This document shows positions 24,041 to 31,731 of a DNA stretch of 56,407 bases, piece after piece (position 1 is the first letter of the stretch; the number at the start of each line of letters is the position of its first letter). The position numbers and the translations under genes are program-made. The stretch lies in NCBI RefSeq assembly GCF_003268775.1, contig NZ_QLSU01000050.1:1-56407 (forward strand), read 5' to 3'. Below the pieces are notes generated by a model. It worked only from the letters and a program-made list of their open reading frames with translations. It ran no database searches and had not been told where the DNA came from. The stretch comes from Paraburkholderia unamae. GTDB taxonomy: Bacteria > Pseudomonadota > Gammaproteobacteria > Burkholderiales > Burkholderiaceae.

Positions 24041-24976
24041 ATGAGCGCAAAAGTATTCCAAACCAAAGAAGTGCAGGATCTGCTGAAGGCCGCCGCCAAC
24101 CTCGACGGCAGCACCGGCAACGCCCGCTTCCAGCAGGTCGTGTATCGCCTGCTGGGCGATCTGTTCAAGGCCATCGACGATCTCGACATCACGCCCGATG
24201 AAATCTGGGCCGGCGTGAACTATCTGAACAAGCTCGGCCAGGACGGCGAAGCGGCGCTGCTCGCCGCGGGCGTCGGCCTGGAGAAGTACCTCGACATCCG
24301 TATGGACGCCGAAGACAAGGCAGTCGGCCTCGAAGGCGGTACGCCGCGCACGATCGAAGGCCCGCTGTATGTCGCGGGCGCACCGGTTCGCGAGAGCCTC
24401 TCGCGCATCGACATCAATCCCGACGCGGATGCGGGCCCCCTCGTCATTCACGGCACCGTGACCGGCCTGGACGGCAAGCCCATTGCCGGCGCCGTGGTGG
24501 AATGCTGGCACGCGAACTCGAAGGGCTTTTACTCGCACTTCGACCCGACCGGCGCACAGGACGACTTCAACCTGCGCGGCGCGGTGAAAACGGGCGCCGA
24601 CGGCAAGTATGAATTCCGCACGCTCATGCCCGTGGGCTACGGCTGCCCGCCGCACGGTGCCACGCAGCAACTGCTCAACGGCCTGGGCCGTCACGGCAAC
24701 CGTCCGGCGCACGTGCACTTCTTCGTCACCGCCGAAGACACCCGCAAGCTGACCACCCAGTTCAATATCGAAGGCGACCCGCTGATCTGGGACGACTTCG
24801 CCTACGCGACCCGCGAAGAACTGATTCCGCCCGTGGTTGAAAAGACCGGTGGCGCGGCGCTGGGCCTGAAGGCCGACGCGTACAAGGACATCGAGTTCAA
24901 CTTCACGCTCACCCCGCTGGTCCAGGGCAAGGACAACCAGCTCGTCTCCCGCCTGCGCGCTTCGGCCACGGCATAA
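24041..24976 (+). CDS. catA: Catechol 1,2-dioxygenase
   Basis: A 311-residue intradiol ring-cleavage dioxygenase producing cis,cis-muconate from catechol. The iron(III) ligands fall exactly at the canonical numbers Tyr164 (KGFYSHFD), Tyr200 (MPVGYGCPP), His224 and His226 (RPAHVHFFV). A helical N-terminal dimerisation domain (about residues 1-105) precedes the catalytic beta-sandwich. AAGGAG precedes the ATG. The gene order catB-catC-catA leads straight into benABCDE, so all steps from benzoate to enol-lactone lie on one strand. Confidence 0.95.
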   Translation: MSAKVFQTKEVQDLLKAAANLDGSTGNARFQQVVYRLLGDLFKAIDDLDITPDEIWAGVNYLNKLGQDGEAALLAAGVGLEKYLDIRMDAEDKAVGLEGGTPRTIEGPLYVAGAPVRESLSRIDINPDADAGPLVIHGTVTGLDGKPIAGAVVECWHANSKGFYSHFDPTGAQDDFNLRGAVKTGADGKYEFRTLMPVGYGCPPHGATQQLLNGLGRHGNRPAHVHFFVTAEDTRKLTTQFNIEGDPLIWDDFAYATREELIPPVVEKTGGAALGLKADAYKDIEFNFTLTPLVQGKDNQLVSRLRASATA

Positions 24977-24983
24977 CTGTTCG

Positions 24984-25017
24984 AGGTAGCGGCGGCACAC
25001 CGACATCGCCGCTACCT
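24984..25017 (+). terminator. Strong hairpin between catA and benA
   Basis: A perfect 11-bp stem, AGGTAGCGGCG (24984-24994) with CGCCGCTACCT (25007-25017), starts 8 bases after the catA stop. There is no T run, so it more likely separates transcript halves by processing, stabilises the catBCA mRNA, or partly terminates, than fully ending transcription. The 126-base gap may also hold a ben promoter. Confidence 0.55.
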
Positions 25018-25102
25018 GATTCACCCTTCCCAGCCGGATTAACCATTCGATACCGATGCAAGGACTCCGTACAGCGTGTGGGGTATGCATAGGAGAGCTA
25101 AC

Positions 25103-26461
25103 ATGTCAGCCATCATCGACAAAGCCAGTGACCTGGATCACCTGCTGTCCACCGCCGTGCAGGACGACAAGCAAAACGGTGTATTCCGTTGCCGCCGCGA
25201 CATCTTCACGAACACCGATCTGTTCGAACTGGAGATGAAGTATGTCTTCGAGAAGAACTGGGTCTACCTGGCACATGAAAGCCAGATTCCCGACAACAAC
25301 GATTACTACACCACGTGGCTTGGCCGCCAGCCCATCGTCATTACCCGCGACAAGACCGGCGAACTTCATGCCGTGATCAATGCCTGCGCGCACAAGGGCG
25401 CCATGCTGTGCCGTCGCAAGCACGGCAACAAGGGTAGCTTCACCTGTCCGTTCCACGGCTGGACGTTCTCCAACACCGGCAAGCTGCTGAAGGTGAAGGA
25501 CGAAAAGACCACCGAATATCCGGTGCAGTTCAACAAGCAGGGTTCGCACGACCTGAAGAAGGTCGCTCGCTTCGAGAGTTACCGCGGCTTCCTGTTCGGC
25601 AGCCTCAATGCGGACGTGCAACCGCTTTCCGACTACCTCGGCGAAACGAAGACCATCATCGACCAGATCGTCGATCAGTCGCCCAACGGCCTCGAAGTGC
25701 TGCGCGGCAACTCCTCGTACATCTACGACGGCAACTGGAAGATGCAGATGGAGAACGGTTGCGACGGCTACCACGTCAGCACCGTGCACTGGAATTACGC
25801 GGCAACGATGGGCCGCCGCAAGGAAGACGGCACTCAGGCCGTGGACGCCAATAGCTGGAGCAAGTCGGTCGCGGGCGTGTACGGTTTCGATCACGGCCAT
25901 ATCCTGCTGTGGACCAACACGATGAACCCGGAAGTGCGCCCGGTCTACAAGCATCGCGACGAAATCAAGGCGCGCGTGGGCGACGTGCAGGCGGAGTTCA
26001 TCGTCAACCAGACGCGCAACCTCTGCGTGTACCCGAACGTGTTCCTGATGGACCAGTTCAGCACGCAGATTCGCGTGGTGCGCCCGATCAGCGTGGACAA
26101 GACCGAAGTGAACATTTTCTGCTTCGCGCCGAAGGGCGAGAGCGCGGAAGATCGCGCCACGCGCATTCGCCAGTACGAGGACTTCTTCAACGTCTCGGGC
26201 ATGGGCACGGCCGACGACCTCGAAGAGTTCCGCGCCTGCCAGGCCGGTTATGCGGGCACGACGGCCATGTGGAACGATCTCTCGCGCGGCGCGCCGCTGT
26301 GGGTTGACGGCGCGGACGCGAACGCGACGAAGATGGGGCTCAAGCCGGTCATTTCCGGCGAGCGCAGTGAAGACGAAGGCCTGTTCGTGGTCCAGCACGA
26401 GTACTGGGTGAATGTGATGCGCGACGCGCTCAAGCAGGAACAGGCGGGAGCACAGGCATGA
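25103..26461 (+). CDS. benA: Benzoate 1,2-dioxygenase, large (alpha) subunit
   Basis: BenA holds the Rieske cluster and the catalytic iron of benzoate dioxygenase. In this 452-residue protein the Rieske ligands are Cys95/His97 (ACAHKGAML) and Cys115/His118 (CPFHGW). The mononuclear iron site is in GCDGYHVSTVHW with His224 and His229. The start at 25103 follows AGGAGAG. The stop overlaps the benB ATG (ATGA). Overall likeness is to BenA/XylX enzymes with a carboxylate substrate; toluate is an alternative, but benE and unsubstituted cat genes in the operon favour benzoate. Confidence 0.94.
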   Translation: MSAIIDKASDLDHLLSTAVQDDKQNGVFRCRRDIFTNTDLFELEMKYVFEKNWVYLAHESQIPDNNDYYTTWLGRQPIVITRDKTGELHAVINACAHKGAMLCRRKHGNKGSFTCPFHGWTFSNTGKLLKVKDEKTTEYPVQFNKQGSHDLKKVARFESYRGFLFGSLNADVQPLSDYLGETKTIIDQIVDQSPNGLEVLRGNSSYIYDGNWKMQMENGCDGYHVSTVHWNYAATMGRRKEDGTQAVDANSWSKSVAGVYGFDHGHILLWTNTMNPEVRPVYKHRDEIKARVGDVQAEFIVNQTRNLCVYPNVFLMDQFSTQIRVVRPISVDKTEVNIFCFAPKGESAEDRATRIRQYEDFFNVSGMGTADDLEEFRACQAGYAGTTAMWNDLSRGAPLWVDGADANATKMGLKPVISGERSEDEGLFVVQHEYWVNVMRDALKQEQAGAQA

Positions 26462-26946
26462 GCCACGATTACCAGACAATCTGCGCTACGCTGTACCGCG
26501 AAGCGCGCCTGCTCGACGACCGCCAGTGGGAAGAATGGCTCGCGTGCTATGCCGAGGACGTCACCTACTGGATGCCGGCATGGGACGACGACGACCAGCT
26601 CACCGACGACCACGAGAGCCAGATCTCGCTGATGTACTACCCCGATCGCGGCGGCCTGGAAGACCGCGTGTTCCGCATCAAGACCGAGCGCAGCGGCGCG
26701 TCGATGCCGGAGCCGCGCACGGCCCACAACGTCACGAACGTGGAAGTGCTGGCCGAGCGGGGCGAGGAAGTGGATGTGCGCTACAACTTCCACACGCTCA
26801 GCCATCGTTACAAGGTCACGGACCACTTCTTCGGCACGATGTTCGTCACGCTGCGCCAGGCGGGCGACGGTTATTTGATCGCGTACAAGAAGATCGCGCT
26901 GAAGAACGACTATATCCGGCAGGTGCTCGACGTCTATCACGTTTGA
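26458..26946 (+). CDS. benB: Benzoate 1,2-dioxygenase, small (beta) subunit
   Basis: The 162-residue protein is the structural beta subunit (NTF2/SnoaL-like cone fold) that forms the alpha3beta3 hexamer with BenA. Typical stretches are ATLYREARLLDDRQWEEWLACYAEDVTYWMPAW near the N terminus and MYYPDRGGLEDRVFRIKTERS near residue 60. It overlaps benA by 4 bases, which suggests translational coupling to keep the subunits in balance. benC follows 40 bases later. Confidence 0.94.
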   Translation: MSHDYQTICATLYREARLLDDRQWEEWLACYAEDVTYWMPAWDDDDQLTDDHESQISLMYYPDRGGLEDRVFRIKTERSGASMPEPRTAHNVTNVEVLAERGEEVDVRYNFHTLSHRYKVTDHFFGTMFVTLRQAGDGYLIAYKKIALKNDYIRQVLDVYHV

Positions 26947-26986
26947 AGTCGAGCGTACGTTTCAACATGGGAAAGAAGGAGACACC

Positions 26987-28009
26987 ATGTCCAGCTACAA
27001 GATTGCACTGAATTTCGAGGACGGTGTTACCCGTTTCATCGACTGCAAGGCGGGTGAGAAGGTTCTCGACGCGGCGTTCCGCGCGAGGATCAACCTGCCG
27101 ATGGATTGCTCCGACGGCGTGTGCGGCACCTGCAAGTGCCGCGCCGAAAGCGGCAGCTACGACCTGGGCGAAGACTATATCGAAGACGCGCTGACCGAGG
27201 ACGAAAAGGAAAGCGGCCTCGTGCTCACCTGCCAGATGGTGCCCGAAAGCGATTGCGTGATCGCGATTCCCGCATCGTCCACGGTGTGCAAGACAGCGCA
27301 AAGCAAGTTCGCCGCCACGGTCGCGAAGGTCGAGCAGCACAACGACGCCGCCGTCGTGCTCGAACTCGACGTGGACACAGCCGGGCCGGCGTTCCTGCCG
27401 GGCCAGTATGTCAACATCGACGTGCCGGGCAGCGGCCAGCATCGCTCGTATTCGTTCTCGTCCGCGCCGGGTGAAGGGAAGATCGGATTCCTCATCAAGA
27501 AGATTCCCGGCGGCGTGATGAGCACCTGGCTCGAATCCGCGCAACCGGGCACGAAGCTGGAACTGACGGGGCCGCTCGGCAGTTTCTATCTGCGCGACGT
27601 GCAGCGTCCGCTGCTGTTCCTCGCGGGCGGCACGGGTCTCGCTCCGTTCCTCTCGATGCTGGAAGTGCTCGCGCGCACGAATTCGGAGCAGAAGGTGCAC
27701 CTGATTTACGGCGTAACGCGCGATCTCGACCTGGTGCTCGTGGAGGCCATCGAAGCCTACGCCGCGAAACTGCCGAATTTCAGCTTCGCCACCGTGGTGG
27801 CCGACGCGGATTCGAATCACGCGCGCAAGGGCTGGGTCACGCAGCATATCCCGGCCGACGCCCTCAACGACGGCGACGTCGATGTGTACCTGTGCGGACC
27901 GCCCCCGATGGTGGATGCCGTGCGCAAGTACTTCGACGACGAAGGCGTGAAGCCCAACAGCTTCCACTACGAGAAGTTCACCCCCAACGTCGTTCCCAAG
28001 GCGGCATGA
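26987..28009 (+). CDS. benC: Benzoate dioxygenase electron-transfer component
   Basis: BenC takes electrons from NADH to the BenA Rieske centre. The 340-residue protein has an N-terminal plant-type ferredoxin with cysteines at 41, 46, 49 and 82 (CSDGVCGTCKC), a flavin-binding barrel with HRSYSFSSAPG near residue 150, and an NAD-binding domain with LFLAGGTGLAPFLSML and YLCGPPPMVDAV. A GGAG ribosome site lies just before the ATG. The last codons overlap the benD start. Confidence 0.94.
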   Translation: MSSYKIALNFEDGVTRFIDCKAGEKVLDAAFRARINLPMDCSDGVCGTCKCRAESGSYDLGEDYIEDALTEDEKESGLVLTCQMVPESDCVIAIPASSTVCKTAQSKFAATVAKVEQHNDAAVVLELDVDTAGPAFLPGQYVNIDVPGSGQHRSYSFSSAPGEGKIGFLIKKIPGGVMSTWLESAQPGTKLELTGPLGSFYLRDVQRPLLFLAGGTGLAPFLSMLEVLARTNSEQKVHLIYGVTRDLDLVLVEAIEAYAAKLPNFSFATVVADADSNHARKGWVTQHIPADALNDGDVDVYLCGPPPMVDAVRKYFDDEGVKPNSFHYEKFTPNVVPKAA

Positions 28010-28782
28010 CCATGCAACGATTCGCAGGGAAAGTCGTGGTCGTCACCGGCGCGGCGCAGGGCATCGGCCGTGGCGTGGCGCTGCGTGCGGCCGCCGAGGG
28101 CGGCAAGGTGGTGTTCGTCGATCGCGCCGACTTCGTGGCCGAAGTGGCCGCCGAGGCGCAGGGCGCGGAAACGGCGGGTTTCATCGCCGACCTCGAGACC
28201 TATGAAGGCGCGAAAGCGACGATGGATTTCGCGGTGCAGAAGTTCGGCGGCATCGACATTCTGATCAACGGCGTGGGCGGCGCGATCCGCATGCGTCCGT
28301 TCGCCGAATTCGAGCCCGCGCAGATCGACGCGGAAATCCGCCGCTCGCTCATGCCCACGCTCTACACGTGCCATGCGGTGTTGCCGCATCTGCTCGCGCG
28401 TGGCGGCGGCACCATTGTCAATATTTCGTCGAACGCCACGCGCGGCATTCGCCGCGTACCGTATTCGGCGGCCAAGGGCGGTGTGAACGCGATCACGCAG
28501 TCGCTGGCGATGGAATACGCGGAGCACAATATCCGCGTAGTGGCCACGGCGCCAGGCGGAACCAGCGCGCCCGCGCGCCGCGTTCCGCGCAATGCGGCGG
28601 GCGACAGCGAGCAGGAAAAGGCATGGATGAGCGAGGCGGTTCATCAGGTTACCGAATCGACGTTTTTCAAGCGCTACGGCACCCTCGACGAACAGATCGC
28701 GCCGATCCTGTTTCTCGCCTCGGATGAGGCGAGTTACATCACCGGTTCGGTGTTGCCGGTCGCCGGCGGCGACACGGGCTGA
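28006..28782 (+). CDS. benD: cis-1,6-dihydroxycyclohexa-2,4-diene-1-carboxylate dehydrogenase
   Basis: BenD oxidises and decarboxylates the benzoate cis-diol to catechol with NAD+. The 258-residue short-chain dehydrogenase has the cofactor motif VTGAAQGIGRG near residue 14, an NGVGGAIRMRPF variant of the NNAG motif, catalytic Ser in NISSNATRG, and YSAAKGG as the Tyr-x3-Lys pair. ATG 28006 overlaps the benC stop (ATGA); the in-frame ATG at 28012 is an alternative. benE starts 3 bases after the stop. Confidence 0.93.
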   Translation: MTMQRFAGKVVVVTGAAQGIGRGVALRAAAEGGKVVFVDRADFVAEVAAEAQGAETAGFIADLETYEGAKATMDFAVQKFGGIDILINGVGGAIRMRPFAEFEPAQIDAEIRRSLMPTLYTCHAVLPHLLARGGGTIVNISSNATRGIRRVPYSAAKGGVNAITQSLAMEYAEHNIRVVATAPGGTSAPARRVPRNAAGDSEQEKAWMSEAVHQVTESTFFKRYGTLDEQIAPILFLASDEASYITGSVLPVAGGDTG

Positions 28783-28785
28783 TTC

Positions 28786-30006
28786 ATGAAAGCCTGGAAC
28801 CCGTTGTTGAAAGACGCTTCGCTGCCGGCCATCGTCGCGGGTGCCATCGCCACGCTGATTTCATTTGCGGGCCCGCTCGTGCTCGTGTTTCAGGCCGCGC
28901 AGGGCATGCCGCATGCGCTGCTGGAATCGTGGGTGTGGACGATCTCGATCGGCTCCGGTTTCCTCGGTATCGTGCTGTCGCTGCGATACAAGGTGCCGGT
29001 GGTCATCGCATGGTCGGCGCCGGGCTCCGCACTGCTCATCACCTTGCTGCCGACGGTGAGCTTTCCCGAGGCCGTTGGCGCCTATCTGGTCGCCGGTGTG
29101 GCGACGTTCGTGATCGGCGTGAGCGGAACCTTCGACAAGATTGTTTCGCGGCTGCCCGCCGGCATTTCGGCGGCGATGCTGGCCGGCATCCTGTTCGGCT
29201 TCGCGGCGAAGATGTTCGTCGTGCTGCCCGCGCAACCGCTCCTCGTCGGCGCGATGTTCGTGGCGTTCTTCATCGGCCGTCGCTGCTTCCCGCGTTACGC
29301 GGTGGTGGGCGTGCTCGTGGTCGGCGCGCTCGTCGCCGTGCTGGGCGGCAAGCTCACCGGTCACGTTCCTGCGTTGCAGTTCACCGTGCCCGCCTGGACC
29401 ACGCCGCGCTTCGACTGGCAAGCCATCGTCAATATCGGCCTGCCGTTGATGGTGGTCGCGCTGACCGGGCAGTGGGTGCCCGGCATGGCGGTGTTGCGCA
29501 ACAGCGGCTACCGCGAGCCTTCGGCGGGGCCGCTCATCGCGTGGTCGTCAGCGGTTTCCGCCGTGCTTGCGCCGTTCGGATGCCATGGCCTGAACCTCGC
29601 GGCCATCACCGCCGCGATCTGCACCGGCCACGAGGCGCACGCCGATCCCGCCAGGCGCTACGTCGCGGGCGTTTCCGGCGGCATCGTGTATCTCGTGCTC
29701 GGCTGCATGGCGGCCACGGTGCTCTCGCTGTTCGCGATGTTGCCAAAGGAACTGATCGCCGCGCTCGCGGGCCTTGCCTTGTTTCCGACCATCGCCAACG
29801 CGCTCGCCGGTTCGATGAGCGACGTAAAGGACCGCGACGCCGCTCTGGTCACCTTTATCGTTTCCGCCTCGGGCATGTCGCTGTTCGGATTGGGCGCCGC
29901 GTTCTGGGGGCTGTTGTTCGGTCTCGCCGCGCATGCGCTCTTGCAGTGGAAATTTTCCCGCCGGGCGAGCAGCGCATTGCGTGCGTCGCCGGAAACGAAA
30001 CCTTGA
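28786..30006 (+). CDS. benE: Benzoate/H+ symporter BenE
   Basis: A 406-residue inner-membrane protein of the BenE family with about twelve membrane segments, beginning MKAWNPLLKDASLPAIVAG. Family marks are YKVPVVIAWSAPGSALL near residue 68 and FGCHGLNLAAITAAICTG near residue 263, with a conserved His and polar residues in helices. It imports benzoate by proton symport. With the AAHS protein at 20005 the cell has two candidate routes for aromatic acid uptake. It is the last classical ben gene; a RidA-fold gene follows 34 bases later. Confidence 0.93.
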   Translation: MKAWNPLLKDASLPAIVAGAIATLISFAGPLVLVFQAAQGMPHALLESWVWTISIGSGFLGIVLSLRYKVPVVIAWSAPGSALLITLLPTVSFPEAVGAYLVAGVATFVIGVSGTFDKIVSRLPAGISAAMLAGILFGFAAKMFVVLPAQPLLVGAMFVAFFIGRRCFPRYAVVGVLVVGALVAVLGGKLTGHVPALQFTVPAWTTPRFDWQAIVNIGLPLMVVALTGQWVPGMAVLRNSGYREPSAGPLIAWSSAVSAVLAPFGCHGLNLAAITAAICTGHEAHADPARRYVAGVSGGIVYLVLGCMAATVLSLFAMLPKELIAALAGLALFPTIANALAGSMSDVKDRDAALVTFIVSASGMSLFGLGAAFWGLLFGLAAHALLQWKFSRRASSALRASPETKP

Positions 30007-30040
30007 TAAACAGAATCGATTAAAAACTGGAGACACCATC

Positions 30041-30439
30041 ATGACGGATCGCGAAGCCATTGTTCCCGAGGGCATGGAAGCGGTTTACGAGAAAATCCGC
30101 TACGCGCCCGCGCTCAAGGTCGGCAAGACGATCTACGTTTCCGGGCAGATTGGCCGTGACAAGGCCATGCAACTCGTGGAAGATCGTGAAGCGCAAATCG
30201 TACAGGCGTTCGAGAACCTGAAAGCCGTGCTTGCGGCCGCGGGTGCGTCGCTGAGCGATGTGGTGGATCTCACAACGTTCCATACGGATATGCGCGATCT
30301 GCCGCTGTTCATGCAGGTGCGGGACCGTTATCTGGATGCGCATCCTCTGCCGGCGTGGACGGCCGTCGGCGCACACATGCTGGGCGGCCAGGCGGGCTAC
30401 ATCGTCGAGATCAAGGCGGTAGCCGTATTGCCGGAGTAA
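30041..30439 (+). CDS. RidA-fold protein lacking the catalytic arginine
   Basis: The 132-residue protein has the YjgF/YER057c/UK114 fold: KTIYVSGQIGRD near residue 29, AFENLKAVLAAAGASLSDVVDLTTFHTDM at 57-85, and VEIKAVAVL at the end. Classical RidA enzymes deaminate reactive enamines or imines and need an Arg in a PARS/PxR motif. Here that position reads PAWTAVGAHM, with Trp106 in place of Arg, so imine deaminase activity is unlikely. Arg-less Rid subfamilies (Rid4-7 type) are often found in catabolic clusters with unknown roles. GGAG precedes the ATG, and a GTPase gene follows after 35 bases. Confidence 0.88.
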   Translation: MTDREAIVPEGMEAVYEKIRYAPALKVGKTIYVSGQIGRDKAMQLVEDREAQIVQAFENLKAVLAAAGASLSDVVDLTTFHTDMRDLPLFMQVRDRYLDAHPLPAWTAVGAHMLGGQAGYIVEIKAVAVLPE

Positions 30440-30462
30440 GCACGCCCGTCAACGAATCGATC

Positions 30463-30469
30463 AAGGAGG
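30463..30469 (+). promoter_or_regulatory. Perfect ribosome site deciding a GTG start
   Basis: AAGGAGG lies 5 bases before the GTG at 30475. It fixes the start of the first GTPase and rules out the longer upstream frame that would run through the RidA gene. Confidence 0.8.
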
Positions 30470-30474
30470 CGAGG

Positions 30475-31731
30475 GTGACTAGCGAAGTCCGTGAGCAGGC
30501 CGCACGCGCGGTCGCATGCGTGCTGCCGGATCGGGCCAACGATCTGGCGCGGCTGCAAATTCTCGTGAGCGACGGCGAGCCCGTCGTCACGGTCATCGGG
30601 AAATACAACCACGGCAAGAGCAGCCTGCTCAACGCACTGATCGGGCGCGACGCCTTTGCGGTATCGGACAAGCGCGAAACCGTGACGATGTCGGACAGCG
30701 TTCATCTCGGGGTGCGCTGGCTCGATGCGCCGGGCCTGGATGCGGACGTGGGCAACGAGGACGACCGCCAGGCCTTGCAGGCCGCCTGGCTGAAATCGGA
30801 TATCCGCTTGTTCGTGCATGCGGCCAAGGAAGGCGAACTGGATTCGGCGGAACTCGCGCTCCTGGCCGACCTGCACGCCGACGGCAAGCGCACGGAGCGG
30901 CAAACCCTGTTCGTGCTCTCGCAAGTGGACCAGTTGGGCGACGAGAGCGAAATCCATAAAGTCGGCAGTGCGATTGGCGAGCAGATGCCGGGCATCGTGC
31001 TCAATGCCGCTTCGTCCACGCGCCATCGAAAGGGCGTGGAGGGCGGCAAGCAACTGCTGCTGGAAAAGAGCGGCATTCCCGCGCTGCACACGGCGCTGCA
31101 TTCGGTGCTCGGGCGCGTGCCGCAAGCGCGGGTGCACGAGACGGCGCTGCTGTTTCGCGAGATCCGCGCAGATCTGCGCCAGCTAAGCGCAGCGCAGCAC
31201 GATTCACTCGAAGGCCTGCGGCGGACGCAGCAGCAACAGCTGCACGACTTCGCGCAGGGACTGAAGGCCGTTATCGCCAAGGTGGGCGGTGACATTGCCG
31301 CGATGTTGAGCGCGCTTGGCGAGGATTACGCCGCCGTGCCGGACACTGATAAGGATGCCTATGCAATCACGGCAGGGAAGGTGGAGCGCGCGCATATCCA
31401 GATTGCCTACTCGCGCGCCTGCATCGAAATGGACGGCTTTCTTGCCGGGCACGGCGTGATCGGCTTGCCCGCGGAGCAGCAAACGGTGGCGCGCAGCCTC
31501 AATTCGGTGATGATTGCCGTAATGGGTGTGTCGGTGAAGTTCCGCAAAGACCTGCACAAGATGTTCTGCGAAGCGGCCGGGCGCGAGCGCATGCAGCGCG
31601 AATTCACGCACTATTACGAATTGAGCGACGACAGGCAGGCGTTGGCCGAGCAGATTGCGCAGACGCAAGCCGCCATCGTCGCATCGGACTCGGCGTTGAC
31701 GGCAATGCACACCCTGGAAGCCAGCGCATGA
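30475..31731 (+). CDS. Dynamin-like GTPase 1 (of an overlapping pair)
   Basis: A 418-residue predicted large GTPase. The P-loop GKYNHGKSS is at residues 42-50, switch-region threonines follow at about 69-71, the G3 motif is DAPG at 84-87, and G4 is degenerate (SQVD at 149-152 in place of NKxD). After the G domain (about 1-245) comes a helical region rich in Gln and Arg (about 265-410) with one weakly hydrophobic patch near 340-352. This resembles bacterial dynamin-like or GTPase-plus-stalk proteins that remodel membranes. No signal peptide is present. It begins 35 bases after the RidA gene and overlaps the second GTPase (ATGA), so the two are translationally coupled. The physiological role is unknown. 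Confidence 0.72.
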   Translation: MTSEVREQAARAVACVLPDRANDLARLQILVSDGEPVVTVIGKYNHGKSSLLNALIGRDAFAVSDKRETVTMSDSVHLGVRWLDAPGLDADVGNEDDRQALQAAWLKSDIRLFVHAAKEGELDSAELALLADLHADGKRTERQTLFVLSQVDQLGDESEIHKVGSAIGEQMPGIVLNAASSTRHRKGVEGGKQLLLEKSGIPALHTALHSVLGRVPQARVHETALLFREIRADLRQLSAAQHDSLEGLRRTQQQQLHDFAQGLKAVIAKVGGDIAAMLSALGEDYAAVPDTDKDAYAITAGKVERAHIQIAYSRACIEMDGFLAGHGVIGLPAEQQTVARSLNSVMIAVMGVSVKFRKDLHKMFCEAAGRERMQREFTHYYELSDDRQALAEQIAQTQAAIVASDSALTAMHTLEASA

